Below are positions 15,022 through 21,823 of a stretch of DNA of 64,000 bases, one piece after another. Position 1 is the first letter of the stretch; the number at the start of each line of letters is the position of its first letter. Made by a program: the position numbers and the translations under genes. The notes under the pieces are model-generated. The model saw only the letters and a list, made by a program, of their open reading frames with translations. It ran no database searches and had not been told where the DNA came from. The stretch is from Cytobacillus oceanisediminis (GTDB lineage: Bacteria > Bacillota > Bacilli > Bacillales > Cytobacillaceae): positions 4,899,001 through 4,963,000 of the forward strand of contig NZ_CP065511.1 in the NCBI RefSeq assembly GCF_022811925.1, in the 5' to 3' direction.

Positions 15022-15207
15022 ATGATTTTCCCGACAATTTATAGTAGAGAATCTGGTCTAAGACATATAGTTAAGGATCAAAACAGTTGTATATGTGGTT
15101 TTAAATATCATGTGTTTTTTACTTTTACTAAAAGTGATTTTAAAAAGATTCAGTTTAAACGAGCTGATGATATCAACTGTCCTCACTGTAAATCCATCAT
15201 TGATTAA
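15022..15207 (+). CDS. Small zinc-ribbon-like protein under c-di-GMP riboswitch
   Basis: Sixty-one residues from the ATG at 15022, with AGAAGGG about 9 bases upstream; a TTG at 15013 is a poorer start. Cysteines occur as SCICGFKYH near residue 25 and CPHCKS near residue 55, a possible single zinc site. No family is recognised. It is the only gene between the riboswitch and a terminator that overlaps its stop codon, so it is the single target of the switch. Confidence 0.75.
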   Translation: MIFPTIYSRESGLRHIVKDQNSCICGFKYHVFFTFTKSDFKKIQFKRADDINCPHCKSIID

Positions 15208-15222
15208 TTGATGGATTTTTCA
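15190..15222 (+). terminator. Terminator of the riboswitch-controlled gene
   Basis: AAATCCATCA and TGATGGATTT form a 10-bp stem overlapping the stop codon, followed by a T-rich stretch. Confidence 0.7.
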
Positions 15223-15242
15223 TTTGGAAACACAATACAAAT

Positions 15243-15407
15243 TCAGCTTCTACTTTCTTTTACTGCATATCCCATTGTTAAAAGTGATTGCACGATGCCA
15301 TATTCTTCATCAGAATTTCGTGCATTTTTTAACAGTGATATAAATCTTTCCTGCTGGCTTTTAGATAACTTGGTTAGTGGAGCATTTACAAATGCCTCTA
15401 AGCGCAA
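15243..15407 (-). CDS. Small hypothetical phage protein
   Basis: Fifty-four residues when started at the TTG at 15407, which follows AAAGGGGG by 7-8 bases just after the stop of the MazG-like gene. The frame stays open upstream to 15494, inside that gene, so a longer form is possible. The sequence (LRLEAFVNAPLTKLSKSQQE, LLKNARNSDEEYGIVQ) is helical and soluble. Function unknown. Confidence 0.5.
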   Translation of the reverse strand: MRLEAFVNAPLTKLSKSQQERFISLLKNARNSDEEYGIVQSLLTMGYAVKESRS

Positions 15408-15420
15408 TTGGGTTCCCCCT

Positions 15421-15711
15421 TTAATAAGCCTTTCCACCGTGTTTATATGACCTTCCTTTATTCCGTTCCATCTTCTGAGTGACCGCCTTATCAAGATCTA
15501 TCTCCTTAGCACCACACAAATCAAAAATCCGGATAAGAACGTCTGCCAATTCTTCAGCGAAGTTTTCTTGGTCGCCTTTGCGATCTGCTTCCAGTGCTTC
15601 ACTGACTTCACTGTGTATCAGAGCCAATAGTGTTCCTGTTTCCCTTGGCTCGTCATGCCATCCCTTAGATTTAGCTGTTTCAAAAGCTTCTTTGCATAAT
15701 TCGTTAAGCAT
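15421..15711 (-). CDS. MazG-like NTP pyrophosphohydrolase
   Basis: A 96-residue all-alpha protein with the MazG-type acidic pattern: LIHSEVSEALEADRKGD near residue 32 and FAEELADVLIRIFDLCG near residue 51, giving the ExxE and ExxD metal sites. Such phage enzymes hydrolyse noncanonical or alarmone-type nucleotides, or support phage nucleotide metabolism. AGGAGGGC lies 6-7 bases before the ATG. It lies directly after the short recombinase gene in the early operon. Confidence 0.85.
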   Translation of the reverse strand: MLNELCKEAFETAKSKGWHDEPRETGTLLALIHSEVSEALEADRKGDQENFAEELADVLIRIFDLCGAKEIDLDKAVTQKMERNKGRSYKHGGKAY

Positions 15712-15728
15712 CTTTTAGCCCTCCTGTT

Positions 15729-16270
15729 TTATAAACTAAAACCATCTACCGCTTCATCGATAATGTCTTGGTTAATACGATATATCTCATGGTGACTGCC
15801 GGTGACGAATGATTAAATATCTGCTGCAGGACGGCTACGTCCTTGTATTTTTGATAAAAGTGGTACCCAAAGGTTTTCCTTAACGTATGGGTACCAATTT
15901 CTTGTAATCCGACTTGCTGTGCTGCTTGATTTAATATCTTCCAAGCCTGCACTCTTTTGATATTTTTTGTACCGCGATATGACTTAAAAAGGTACGTATC
16001 ATCTGTCATACTTTGGGTATAATCATTTATTAGTGTTTGAAGAGTATGATTAATTCTAAATCGTTTGAGCTTATTTGTTTTCTGCTCCTTGATAATGATG
16101 TGAGATCTACCTCTGACGTCTTGTACCTTCAGTGATAGTAGATCACTAATCCTTAGTCCAGTGTTAATTCCCATCGTGAATAGAAAACAGTTTCTTTTGC
16201 CCTTTTTTAGTAACTCTGTTTTCATGGCCGCTACGAGTCGAAGATCACGTATAGGCTGGACAGTATTCAT
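15729..16270 (-). pseudogene. Second short tyrosine recombinase, frameshifted near its end
   Basis: The intact part (174 residues, to 15746) parallels the recombinase at 8953-9495: same start pattern (VQPIRD), GLRISD, the identical GTHTLRKTFGYHFY, FNHSSP and the nucleophile Tyr in MRYI. Directly after MRYI the frame changes. Restoring one base near 15778 gives MRYIGINQDIIDEAVDGFSL and a stop at 15729, matching the paralogue ending. All catalytic residues precede the shift, so activity may survive. The ATG overlaps the upstream stop as TGATG. Confidence 0.75.
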
Positions 16271-16476
16271 CAGATTAGCTCACTCTCACGAAAGTGAATT
16301 CGCTTAGCATGGCCGTTTACTGTTTCAATCACCGTTTCACCGTGCTTAACAGCTTCAAACGAGCTTACGACACCTTTTTGTCCATCCAAAACAATAATTT
16401 TTATCTTGCCGGATTCTAATTTTTGCTCAATGGACATATTATCAATATTGACATGAAGTTCATTAACTCTTTTCAC
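16270..16476 (-). CDS. XtrA/YqaO-family phage protein
   Basis: A 68-residue protein from the GTG at 16476 (AAAGGGGTG is 7-8 bases upstream; a GTG three codons earlier is possible). It resembles the XtrA/YqaO proteins of PBSX and skin: LHVNIDNMSIEQK near the start, IIVLDGQKGVVSSFEAVKHG in the middle and VIETVNGHAKRIHF near the end. Function is not known. It is coupled to the short recombinase gene. Confidence 0.75.
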   Translation of the reverse strand: MKRVNELHVNIDNMSIEQKLESGKIKIIVLDGQKGVVSSFEAVKHGETVIETVNGHAKRIHFRESELI

Positions 16477-16494
16477 ATCTAACACCCCTTTGTG

Positions 16495-16553
16495 TGCTAT
16501 AATTAAGGTGTTATTAATGGATTTTTGCCGGGCTGATTGCCTGGCCTTTTTTT
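16495..16553 (+). ncRNA. Candidate short antisense RNA with own promoter and terminator
   Basis: TGCTATAAT (16495-16503) is an exact extended -10 element on the plus strand. About 17 bases past the likely transcription start, GCCGGGC and GCCTGGC form a 7-bp stem (16527-16545) followed by CTTTTTTT. The resulting RNA of roughly 45 bases would be antisense to the last codons of the minus-strand gene at 16514-16684. A very short ORF (ATG at 16517) could also start here. Confidence 0.45.
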
Positions 16554-16684
16554 ATGTCTTGCGTGTTCTCTTCTTCCTGAAAGAGGCTGTGTAGTCCCTT
16601 GCATTCCAGAGAGCAATATAAAACCTCATCTGAAACAATGAGATATACTCTCCCGCAGCAGGAACACTGACTAATATTGCTCAT
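16514..16684 (-). CDS. Small zinc-ribbon protein
   Basis: A 56-residue protein starting MSNISQCSCCGRVYLIVSD, with CxxC near residue 7-10 and CSLEC near residue 24-28, a compact four-cysteine zinc site. The ATG follows the upstream stop directly, with AGGTGA as RBS. The tail runs into the GC-rich segment that serves as a terminator on the other strand. Function unknown; such proteins are common in Bacillus prophage early operons. Confidence 0.7.
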   Translation of the reverse strand: MSNISQCSCCGRVYLIVSDEVLYCSLECKGLHSLFQEEENTQDIKKGQAISPAKIH

Positions 16685-16870
16685 TTAGTTCACCTGTTTA
16701 ATCTCATATTGTGGTGCTGTTTGGCATTTGTACTCAATGTGTAACCTTTCTAGATCTGCCAATGGAAGTTCATATAACTGTCTTCCATCATGGGTTTTGG
16801 TGAATCCTGTTTTTATCAACCTGTTGATTAGGTGACTTTTTCGACGCTCAACAGCCTTCTTTAATTCCAT
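16685..16870 (-). CDS. FbpA-like Fur-regulated basic protein family
   Basis: Sixty-one residues with the pattern of the Fur-regulated basic protein A family: LKKAVERRKSHLINRLIKTG followed by GRQLYELPLADLERLHIEYK. In B. subtilis FbpA works in the iron-sparing response; the phage copy may act on RNA or host regulation but this is unknown. The start overlaps the replication-protein stop (TAATG), so the two are translated together. No Fur box is visible nearby. Confidence 0.7.
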   Translation of the reverse strand: MELKKAVERRKSHLINRLIKTGFTKTHDGRQLYELPLADLERLHIEYKCQTAPQYEIKQVN

Positions 16871-17952
16871 TACGGTCCCTCCTTTAATCTCTTTAATTTT
16901 TCCTGCAGTTCTTGTTTCTTTTTTGCCTTTTCATCGGGGCCCGATTTATTATCTGCTACTGGATGGTTAGTATTTTCATCAAACCAATCAGGAAGCTGTT
17001 CTTGTCTTACTGGACGCCCATATCCTTTCCTTGCTTGATTTGATTGTTTAGACCTTTTTTCTTTGTATTCAAGGATTAGCGCTTGAGCTTGGGAAACAGT
17101 TGATATCTTTTTGTCTGACCAGTTGATTAATATTTTCTCTACATAACTCCAGCTCTTAGCTCCACGCTCAACTGCTATTTTCATAGCTTCCAGTACTAGC
17201 TCATCTGATAAATCATCGCACCATGTTGAGATTTTCTGGGATATGTATCCTCCGATTGCTCCGAATCCATTTTCCTCAAAGAAACGAAAAGGATTTTCAT
17301 CGGCTGCAGGCGCTTCTTCATCTTCTTCTTTTTTCTTTGTAGTATTCTCTGTAGTAGTCTCTGGTAATGGTCTGTCCAAGTTGGACAGTCCGTCTGTCCA
17401 ATCTGAACACTCCGACTGCTCATTTTGAACAGATGGACTGCTCATACCCTCAAGCATTTCATAATTAATTCGATACCATTTTGTTTTATCGATTTTTAAT
17501 TTGTTATACTTTCCGATAATTAGCAGATTCAGATTTTCAAGTTTGTTAATAATTCTCCTAATCGTACTTACCGACCAAAATGGAAATTGCTCACTCCAGT
17601 CCTCATAAGTGTTATAGACCCATTTATGATTATCCCGGATATTATTGCTGTCCTTTAGCCAGTAATGCAGCTGTTGAAGAAAAATTGATTCGTTCAGCCC
17701 TATCCTTGTTGCTAAAGAAGGCAAAACTAATATTGGACTTTCATCTAACAAGAGTTTGCTCATGTTAACCATCACCTTCTTCCATCCTCTACATTCAGCA
17801 AAACCATTTTTAACACAAAGCAATTTATAGCCTGGATAGCGAGTTAAATATTTCCGTACTTCCTCAAAAAAAATATCTTCAGAATCACGGTTTTCTTTAT
17901 CCAGCAACCATAAAGGAAGCAAGACCTTAGATTCATTTTTTAGCACACTCAT
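16870..17952 (-). CDS. DnaD-domain phage replication initiation protein
   Basis: A 360-residue protein. Residues 60-180 form a winged-helix replisome organiser (ATRIGLNESIFLQQLHYWL, then WSEQFPFWSVSTIRRIINKL). A low-complexity acidic linker follows (KKKEEDEEAP). The DnaD domain lies near residues 222-290 and ends in SWSYVEKILINW, its conserved helix. It should bind the phage origin and recruit the host helicase. No good RBS precedes the ATG, which lies 3 bases after the stop of a small upstream gene, so coupling is likely. Confidence 0.88.
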   Translation of the reverse strand: MSVLKNESKVLLPLWLLDKENRDSEDIFFEEVRKYLTRYPGYKLLCVKNGFAECRGWKKVMVNMSKLLLDESPILVLPSLATRIGLNESIFLQQLHYWLKDSNNIRDNHKWVYNTYEDWSEQFPFWSVSTIRRIINKLENLNLLIIGKYNKLKIDKTKWYRINYEMLEGMSSPSVQNEQSECSDWTDGLSNLDRPLPETTTENTTKKKEEDEEAPAADENPFRFFEENGFGAIGGYISQKISTWCDDLSDELVLEAMKIAVERGAKSWSYVEKILINWSDKKISTVSQAQALILEYKEKRSKQSNQARKGYGRPVRQEQLPDWFDENTNHPVADNKSGPDEKAKKKQELQEKLKRLKEGP

Positions 17953-17955
17953 TAT

Positions 17956-18126
17956 TTAATGCTCAATGAAAATATGAATTTTTTGATCCGTAAGCTCTGG
18001 CAGTTCTTCTAAGATATCTTCCGCCACGCTTTTACATTCAGTTACACTCATTGCGTGGATTAAAGCAGTATGAACTGTAGAAAAGCCACCATTGCATTCA
18101 ATTGTAAAATCAACTGAAAATAACAA
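17956..18126 (-). CDS. Small hypothetical protein coupled to replication gene
   Basis: A 56-residue protein read from the TTG at 18126, with AGGTGG about 8 bases upstream. It starts LLFSVDFTIECNGGFSTV and ends with an acidic helix (ELPELTDQKIHIFIEH). Its stop lies 3 bases before the replication-protein ATG. No family is recognised; the RBS and tight spacing are the main support. Confidence 0.5.
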   Translation of the reverse strand: MLFSVDFTIECNGGFSTVHTALIHAMSVTECKSVAEDILEELPELTDQKIHIFIEH

Positions 18127-18150
18127 AACTTTCCACCTACCGCATAATTA

Positions 18151-18504
18151 TTAACTAACGCGTTTTCGCTTCGCTTTTATTCGATGAATTTTTCCTGAAA
18201 CATGTTTGGGATCTCTATTCAACCTCATAGCAAGATGATTCACGCTGAAATAAGGTAAATGGTTTATTAAATAGTTAACCTCTTCTTGTTCCCATCTTCC
18301 CTTTTTTACTGAAGTCTCTTCATCATTTGGATTGATATCGCCAACTAATATTGCAGTCAAACTCCTAAATTGCTCTCCTATATGGCAATCATTTAAACAC
18401 TGCTTATGATTCTCATATCCGCTTTTAAATTCACACCCACCACAATGCCGATCCAATAAATCATTCAATTCCAGACGGATTTTACGCTTTTCCTCGCGTG
18501 TCAT
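18151..18504 (-). CDS. Zinc-finger and helix-turn-helix phage protein
   Basis: A 117-residue protein from the ATG at 18504, preceded by AAAGGAG at 10 bases (an ATG at 18546 lies in an inverted repeat and has no RBS). It has a cysteine cluster CGGCEF, CLNDCH near residues 21-44, and a C-terminal Myb-like helix-turn-helix (KKGRWEQEEVNYLINHLP, MRLNRDPKHVSGKIHRIK). It is probably a DNA-binding early protein. Confidence 0.75.
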   Translation of the reverse strand: MTREEKRKIRLELNDLLDRHCGGCEFKSGYENHKQCLNDCHIGEQFRSLTAILVGDINPNDEETSVKKGRWEQEEVNYLINHLPYFSVNHLAMRLNRDPKHVSGKIHRIKAKRKRVS

Positions 18505-18540
18505 TCCAGCTATACTCCTTTCAAAATTATTGGTGCGCAC

Positions 18541-18646
18541 CGTCATGACCGGGAGCCTGGTATTTGGTAGATACGCTGCTCACTTGAAAGAGGTGGGAGG
18601 GGGAGATCTCTCCCGGTCATGACGGCAAGCCCAATACTCTTGCCGT
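18541..18646. repeat. Large inverted repeat plus hairpin upstream of early gene
   Basis: CGTCATGACCGGGAG (18541-18555) and its perfect complement (18610-18624) enclose a 54-base loop. Next to it, overlapping by three bases, ACGGCAAG (18622-18629) pairs perfectly with CTTGCCGT (18639-18646). Neither stem is followed by a T-tract. On the minus strand both lie in the untranslated leader of the zinc-finger gene. Confidence 0.7.
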
Positions 18647-18692
18647 ATTATTAAAAGAATGCTAATCTATATTTAACTGAATTGGTTTTTCT

Positions 18693-19043
18693 CTAGGCAG
18701 TAAGTGTTCCAGCACTTGCTGTCTTTTCTTTTTTAATTTTTGGCCCATTTGTACGCTGAAAGTTAATTCGAATTCGTTCCATCTCCATAGCCATAGAACG
18801 ATAAGTGCCAGCTTCATCATATAAGCGACTCCCAACTAGCTTTTTTCCATAAGAATTCAATGCCTGTGATACATACATCATCTCCATGCCATCCAATTCA
18901 AGGCTGTGATCCATCTTTAATATCTTGTTGTATGCAATATCGAAAACCCTTTTTCCCGTCCCTTTTAACCCCTGTCGATGGACTTCCATTGATGTTAGAA
19001 TCATTTCCTTTTGAGTGTCTGGGATATGTAATATTTGCTTCAT
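18693..19043 (-). CDS. Hypothetical phage early protein
   Basis: A 116-residue helical protein starting MKQILHIPDTQKEMIL, with GGAGGG about 11 bases before the ATG. It contains HRQGLKGTGKRVFDIAYNKI and YDEAGTYRSMAMEMERIRI and has a basic tail. Similar small helical proteins are usual in Bacillus prophage early operons, but no function is known to me. Confidence 0.65.
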   Translation of the reverse strand: MKQILHIPDTQKEMILTSMEVHRQGLKGTGKRVFDIAYNKILKMDHSLELDGMEMMYVSQALNSYGKKLVGSRLYDEAGTYRSMAMEMERIRINFQRTNGPKIKKEKTASAGTLTA

Positions 19044-19045
19044 AA

Positions 19046-19138
19046 TTATTTCTTTCCCTCCGACGTGAAATCACCAATAATAATGCCCATAATAAGAACA
19101 AAGGCAGTACACAAGTAGTAAATAAAGGCTTCTTCCAA
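19046..19138 (-). CDS. 30-residue single-helix membrane peptide
   Basis: The frame starts at TTG (19138), with AGGAGGG 7 bases upstream, and encodes LEEAFIYYLCTAFVLIMGII followed by GDFTSEGKK. There is one membrane helix with a short charged tail. Its stop is two bases before the next ATG and its 3' end supplies that gene's RBS. The strong RBS and fit into the operon make it a likely real gene; function unknown. Confidence 0.6.
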   Translation of the reverse strand: MEEAFIYYLCTAFVLIMGIIIGDFTSEGKK

Positions 19139-19150
19139 ATTAATACCCTC

Positions 19151-19663
19151 CTATAATTTGTATTTTCTAGCTTTTAGACTGACTTGCCATTTTTGAAATA
19201 ATGACTTCATGGAAAATCCATGTGTTTTGCTTAAAGATGCAACCATATTTATCATGGAAGCAGCAGCATCTAGATTTTCTAACAGTGCTTTTTCAAGTTG
19301 TGTCATTTCCTCCTGCGTATAAGCTTTTGCTGGCTTACCCCAATTTAAATTGTCAAGATGATGCATTGCTTCCTCGGTTTCTTTTGTAACCAGGTACACC
19401 ATACTGGCCGGATGCTTATCTATGTGATCTCCGTTAAAATAAGGGATACTAACAAACCCTGTTGTTTCTCCCCATGTTTCAAAATAAAATTCCGGATCGT
19501 CTATTTGTTGCGTGACAGTGGGATACATATCTCTTGGTAGTTTTCTAGTTCCGGTCTCAAATTTTGCAATTGATTCGCGTGAGTAGCTGACCTTTTGGCT
19601 AAGATCCAGCTGTGTTATCCCCTGCCTTTTCCTAGCCGCGGCCATCTCTTCCCCAATTGCCAT
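19151..19663 (-). CDS. XRE-family helix-turn-helix protein
   Basis: A 170-residue protein from the ATG at 19663 (AAAAGGAG is 8-9 bases upstream). The N-terminal XRE domain spans about residues 2-55, with QGITQLDLSQKVSYSRESIA as the helix-turn-helix. The C-terminal 110 residues are helical (MTQLEKALLENLDAAASMIN) and not a peptidase. It is likely an early regulator of the phage. Confidence 0.85.
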   Translation of the reverse strand: MAIGEEMAAARKRQGITQLDLSQKVSYSRESIAKFETGTRKLPRDMYPTVTQQIDDPEFYFETWGETTGFVSIPYFNGDHIDKHPASMVYLVTKETEEAMHHLDNLNWGKPAKAYTQEEMTQLEKALLENLDAAASMINMVASLSKTHGFSMKSLFQKWQVSLKARKYKL

Positions 19664-19739
19664 TTGAATCACTCCTTTTAATCATTTGTACCAATTCACA
19701 TCTATATTAGTTACATTCAAAAAAGATATAATTCAGATA

Positions 19740-20030
19740 TTACATAGCTCTTCTTTCACTATAGTTTTGAGCCATAGTATCAGCCCATCTAAGTAAGAAA
19801 TCACGGCATTCTTTAGCTGGGAAGTACCATTTTTGATTAAGTTTAAATTTCGGAAAGTTAGGATCATGAAAAAAACATTCTTGAATAGTATTCCAACTCA
19901 TATTGGTTTGACGTTTAAGTTCTTTGGTGTCCCAGAAGACCACTTCGTTCTCCAATTGTTCAAGACGCTTTTGAAGTTCTTGCTGGTACATTGCTTTTAT
20001 CTCAGCTTCATTAACCTGAATTGCAATCAT
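19740..20030 (-). CDS. DUF771-like excisionase-type phage protein
   Basis: A 96-residue protein starting MIAIQVNEAEIKAMYQQ, with AGAGGTGA 4 bases before the ATG at 20030. The core WDTKELKRQTNMSWNTIQE, followed by NPNFPKFKLNQKWYFP-like sequence (here DPNFPKFKLNQKWYF), has the winged-helix look of DUF771 and excisionase-like proteins. The position just after the Cro-like gene suits an early regulator or directionality factor, but the exact role is unproven. Confidence 0.7.
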   Translation of the reverse strand: MIAIQVNEAEIKAMYQQELQKRLEQLENEVVFWDTKELKRQTNMSWNTIQECFFHDPNFPKFKLNQKWYFPAKECRDFLLRWADTMAQNYSERRAM

Positions 20031-20055
20031 AAGATCACCTCTTATCATTTTGATT

Positions 20056-20283
20056 TTATGCAAGATTCTTATTATGCTCCGTTTTGTCGCAATTATTAAC
20101 AAAAAAATTTGCATTCGGATCTACTTTTAAAACTTTAGCGATCGATACCATTTGACTTAAATTTGGCTCACTTCTCCCTCTCTCTATGTGGGAGTAATTT
20201 GCCCTAGATAAACCAGATTTGTCAGCAACTTCTTGTTGTGACAACCCTAACTTTATTCTCTGATCTTTCATTTTTTTTCTCAT
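20056..20283 (-). CDS. Cro-like XRE repressor
   Basis: A 75-residue protein from the ATG at 20283, with AAAGGTGG 6-7 bases upstream. The reading frame stays open to 20469, but that part lies across the promoter. The helix-turn-helix is LGLSQQEVADKSGLSRANYS near residue 13. It is the first gene of the early operon, divergent from the CI-like repressor, so it is the likely lytic switch protein. Confidence 0.85.
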   Translation of the reverse strand: MRKKMKDQRIKLGLSQQEVADKSGLSRANYSHIERGRSEPNLSQMVSIAKVLKVDPNANFFVNNCDKTEHNKNLA

Positions 20284-20308
20284 CAATCCACCACCTTTGC
20301 GACACCTT

Positions 20309-20395
20309 GTATCACCTGTTAATTGAATTATATGATACACAACGGAACAAGTCAACGACTTTTGCGACTTTTTGTATCTTTTATTTTTTTGATAC
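20309..20395. promoter_or_regulatory. Lysogeny switch: early promoter and operator half-sites
   Basis: The minus-strand early promoter has TTGACT (20350-20355) and TATAAT (20327-20332) with an exact 17-bp spacer. Four GTATC/GATAC half-sites at 20309, 20334, 20374 and 20391 form two inverted pairs; one half-site lies inside the promoter spacer and one just downstream. Repressor binding would block early transcription. No comparably strong promoter is visible for the repressor itself. Confidence 0.65.
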
Positions 20396-20428
20396 ATTTT
20401 GTATAGTATATTGGAGGAAACAAATACG

Positions 20429-20767
20429 ATGGTGGTTACCTTTATGAGTATAGGAGTAAGAATTACCAAGTTGCGTAAAGAACTAAAGTTAACTCAACAA
20501 GAGTTGGCAGATAAAATTGGAATAACACGCGCTGCGCTATCTCACTATGAAAAGGATCGAAGGGAGCCTGATACAGATACTTTGGTTAAAATGTCTGATT
20601 TCTTCAGCGTTACTACCGACTACCTTTTAGGCAAAACCGATGATTTAAAAAATGGGGAGAAAATTAATTCTGCATTTCATGAATTTGAAAAACTTACCGA
20701 AGAAGAAAAAGACTATCTAGATATGCAACTGGAGATTTATAGGAAAATGAAAGATAAGAATAAATAA
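20429..20767 (+). CDS. CI-like phage repressor (XRE)
   Basis: A 112-residue protein from the ATG at 20429, preceded by TTGGAGG at 10 bases; a second ATG at 20444 is possible. The helix-turn-helix is LTQQELADKIGITRAALSHY, followed by the YLLGKTD motif that ends many XRE domains and a short C-terminal helix. There is no peptidase domain, so release of repression probably relies on the adjacent ImmA-like protease or on the antirepressor. Confidence 0.88.
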   Translation: MVVTFMSIGVRITKLRKELKLTQQELADKIGITRAALSHYEKDRREPDTDTLVKMSDFFSVTTDYLLGKTDDLKNGEKINSAFHEFEKLTEEEKDYLDMQLEIYRKMKDKNK

Positions 20768-20790
20768 GGGACATCCCTTATTTATTTTCA
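20759..20790 (+). terminator. Terminator after the repressor gene
   Basis: AATAAATAAGGG and CCCTTATTTATT form a perfect 12-bp stem with an ACAT loop, overlapping the stop codon. A short T-rich end follows. Confidence 0.6.
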
Positions 20791-20841
20791 CTCCAAACAG
20801 AACATATATTCTATTTCTATACTTACAACGGGAGAGCCTTC

Positions 20842-21462
20842 ATGTTTAAATACTACACAAAAACCGAACTTGAATTAATTATTGAGAGTATCTATAGAGA
20901 AAATGACATTCTTACGCCATCGGATCTAACAATTAAAAAACTGGAAAGAACCTTTAAGGTGAATGTTTGTTTTTTAGATAATGCCCCCAATAGGGCAATT
21001 TGGGAAGAAGAGTTTGCTGTAATATTTTTAAAACCCAAAATGCCTAATAAAGAAATTCGTTCATTATTATTTCATGAAATTGGTCACCCATTTAGACACA
21101 TTGGTAGCCAGGAAGAACAGACTGAACTATTTAGGGCTTTACAAGAAGCGCAAGCCGATGTATTCCAGCTGTATGCAGCTATCCCGATTTTTATGTTGGA
21201 GCAATTAGATATACCCCCAACCGAAGGCGATTTTATAAATTTAATAGAAGAAACATTTCAAATTAATAGAGAACTAGCTATAAAAAGAATGGAACAAATT
21301 AAGGCAAGGATTTGGTGTAACAAGCTCGATATTCAATTAAAAGAAAAAGAAAAACAAAGGTATCGAAAAGCTTCTAATGAACTATCTGGGGAAACTTTAC
21401 GGTTACTTGCTCAATTAGAAAATCAAGTTTACAAAAAGAAGAAAGTTAAGGTGAATCTTTAA
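20842..21462 (+). CDS. ImmA/IrrE-family metallopeptidase
   Basis: A 206-residue protein with the zinc-protease motif HEIGH in SLLFHEIGHPFRH near residue 78, followed by an acidic helix (ALQEAQADVFQLYA) that gives the third ligand. ImmA-type proteins cleave XRE repressors to induce mobile elements. GGGAGAG lies 5-7 bases before the ATG. The gene follows the repressor and overlaps the next gene by one base. Confidence 0.88.
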   Translation: MFKYYTKTELELIIESIYRENDILTPSDLTIKKLERTFKVNVCFLDNAPNRAIWEEEFAVIFLKPKMPNKEIRSLLFHEIGHPFRHIGSQEEQTELFRALQEAQADVFQLYAAIPIFMLEQLDIPPTEGDFINLIEETFQINRELAIKRMEQIKARIWCNKLDIQLKEKEKQRYRKASNELSGETLRLLAQLENQVYKKKKVKVNL

Positions 21463-21818
21463 TGGTAAGACAAGCCGTTTACTATGATGTCATAGATGAG
21501 AAAACTTATCCCTATTGGTACGGAATAAAGTTTGATGAGGGAGACGTTGATTGGAAAAAGGAGACTTATTACTTTGAAGTAAGTGCACCGTTCGAACGAA
21601 TAAGAACTGCCGACTTAGATAATTCACTAATAAGTGTATCAGTCGATTCTGCAGACATTGTTAAAAATCTTGAGCACCCAACTAAGTTAGGGATTAGCCT
21701 AAAAAGAATTAGAAAAAGGGTGTTAGAGTACGATGCTGATGTAAGAGATATTAATCAATTTATTATCTTGGTGGCAGACATTGAGGAAATCTTATACTCA
21801 TCACACTGGGAGAGATAA
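21462..21818 (+). CDS. Unknown lysogeny-module protein A (paralogue of next gene)
   Basis: A 118-residue acidic protein starting MVRQAVYYDVIDEKTYPYWY. It aligns with the next gene along its whole length: (M)xRQxxYxxxxD, P(Y/F), W(K)K/D, YY, PF, I..LD.SL, K..LG(I/L), and I..(I/V)..ILP/LVADI at the end. It shows no known domain. Its ATG overlaps the stop of the metallopeptidase gene (TAATG), so it is co-expressed with the lysogeny functions. Confidence 0.65.
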   Translation: MVRQAVYYDVIDEKTYPYWYGIKFDEGDVDWKKETYYFEVSAPFERIRTADLDNSLISVSVDSADIVKNLEHPTKLGISLKRIRKRVLEYDADVRDINQFIILVADIEEILYSSHWER

Positions 21819-21823
21819 TTAAC

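Noticed and set aside
20283..20469. N-terminal extension of the Cro-like gene
   Set aside because: The extension would run across the early promoter and the operator half-sites; the internal ATG at 20283 has the RBS.
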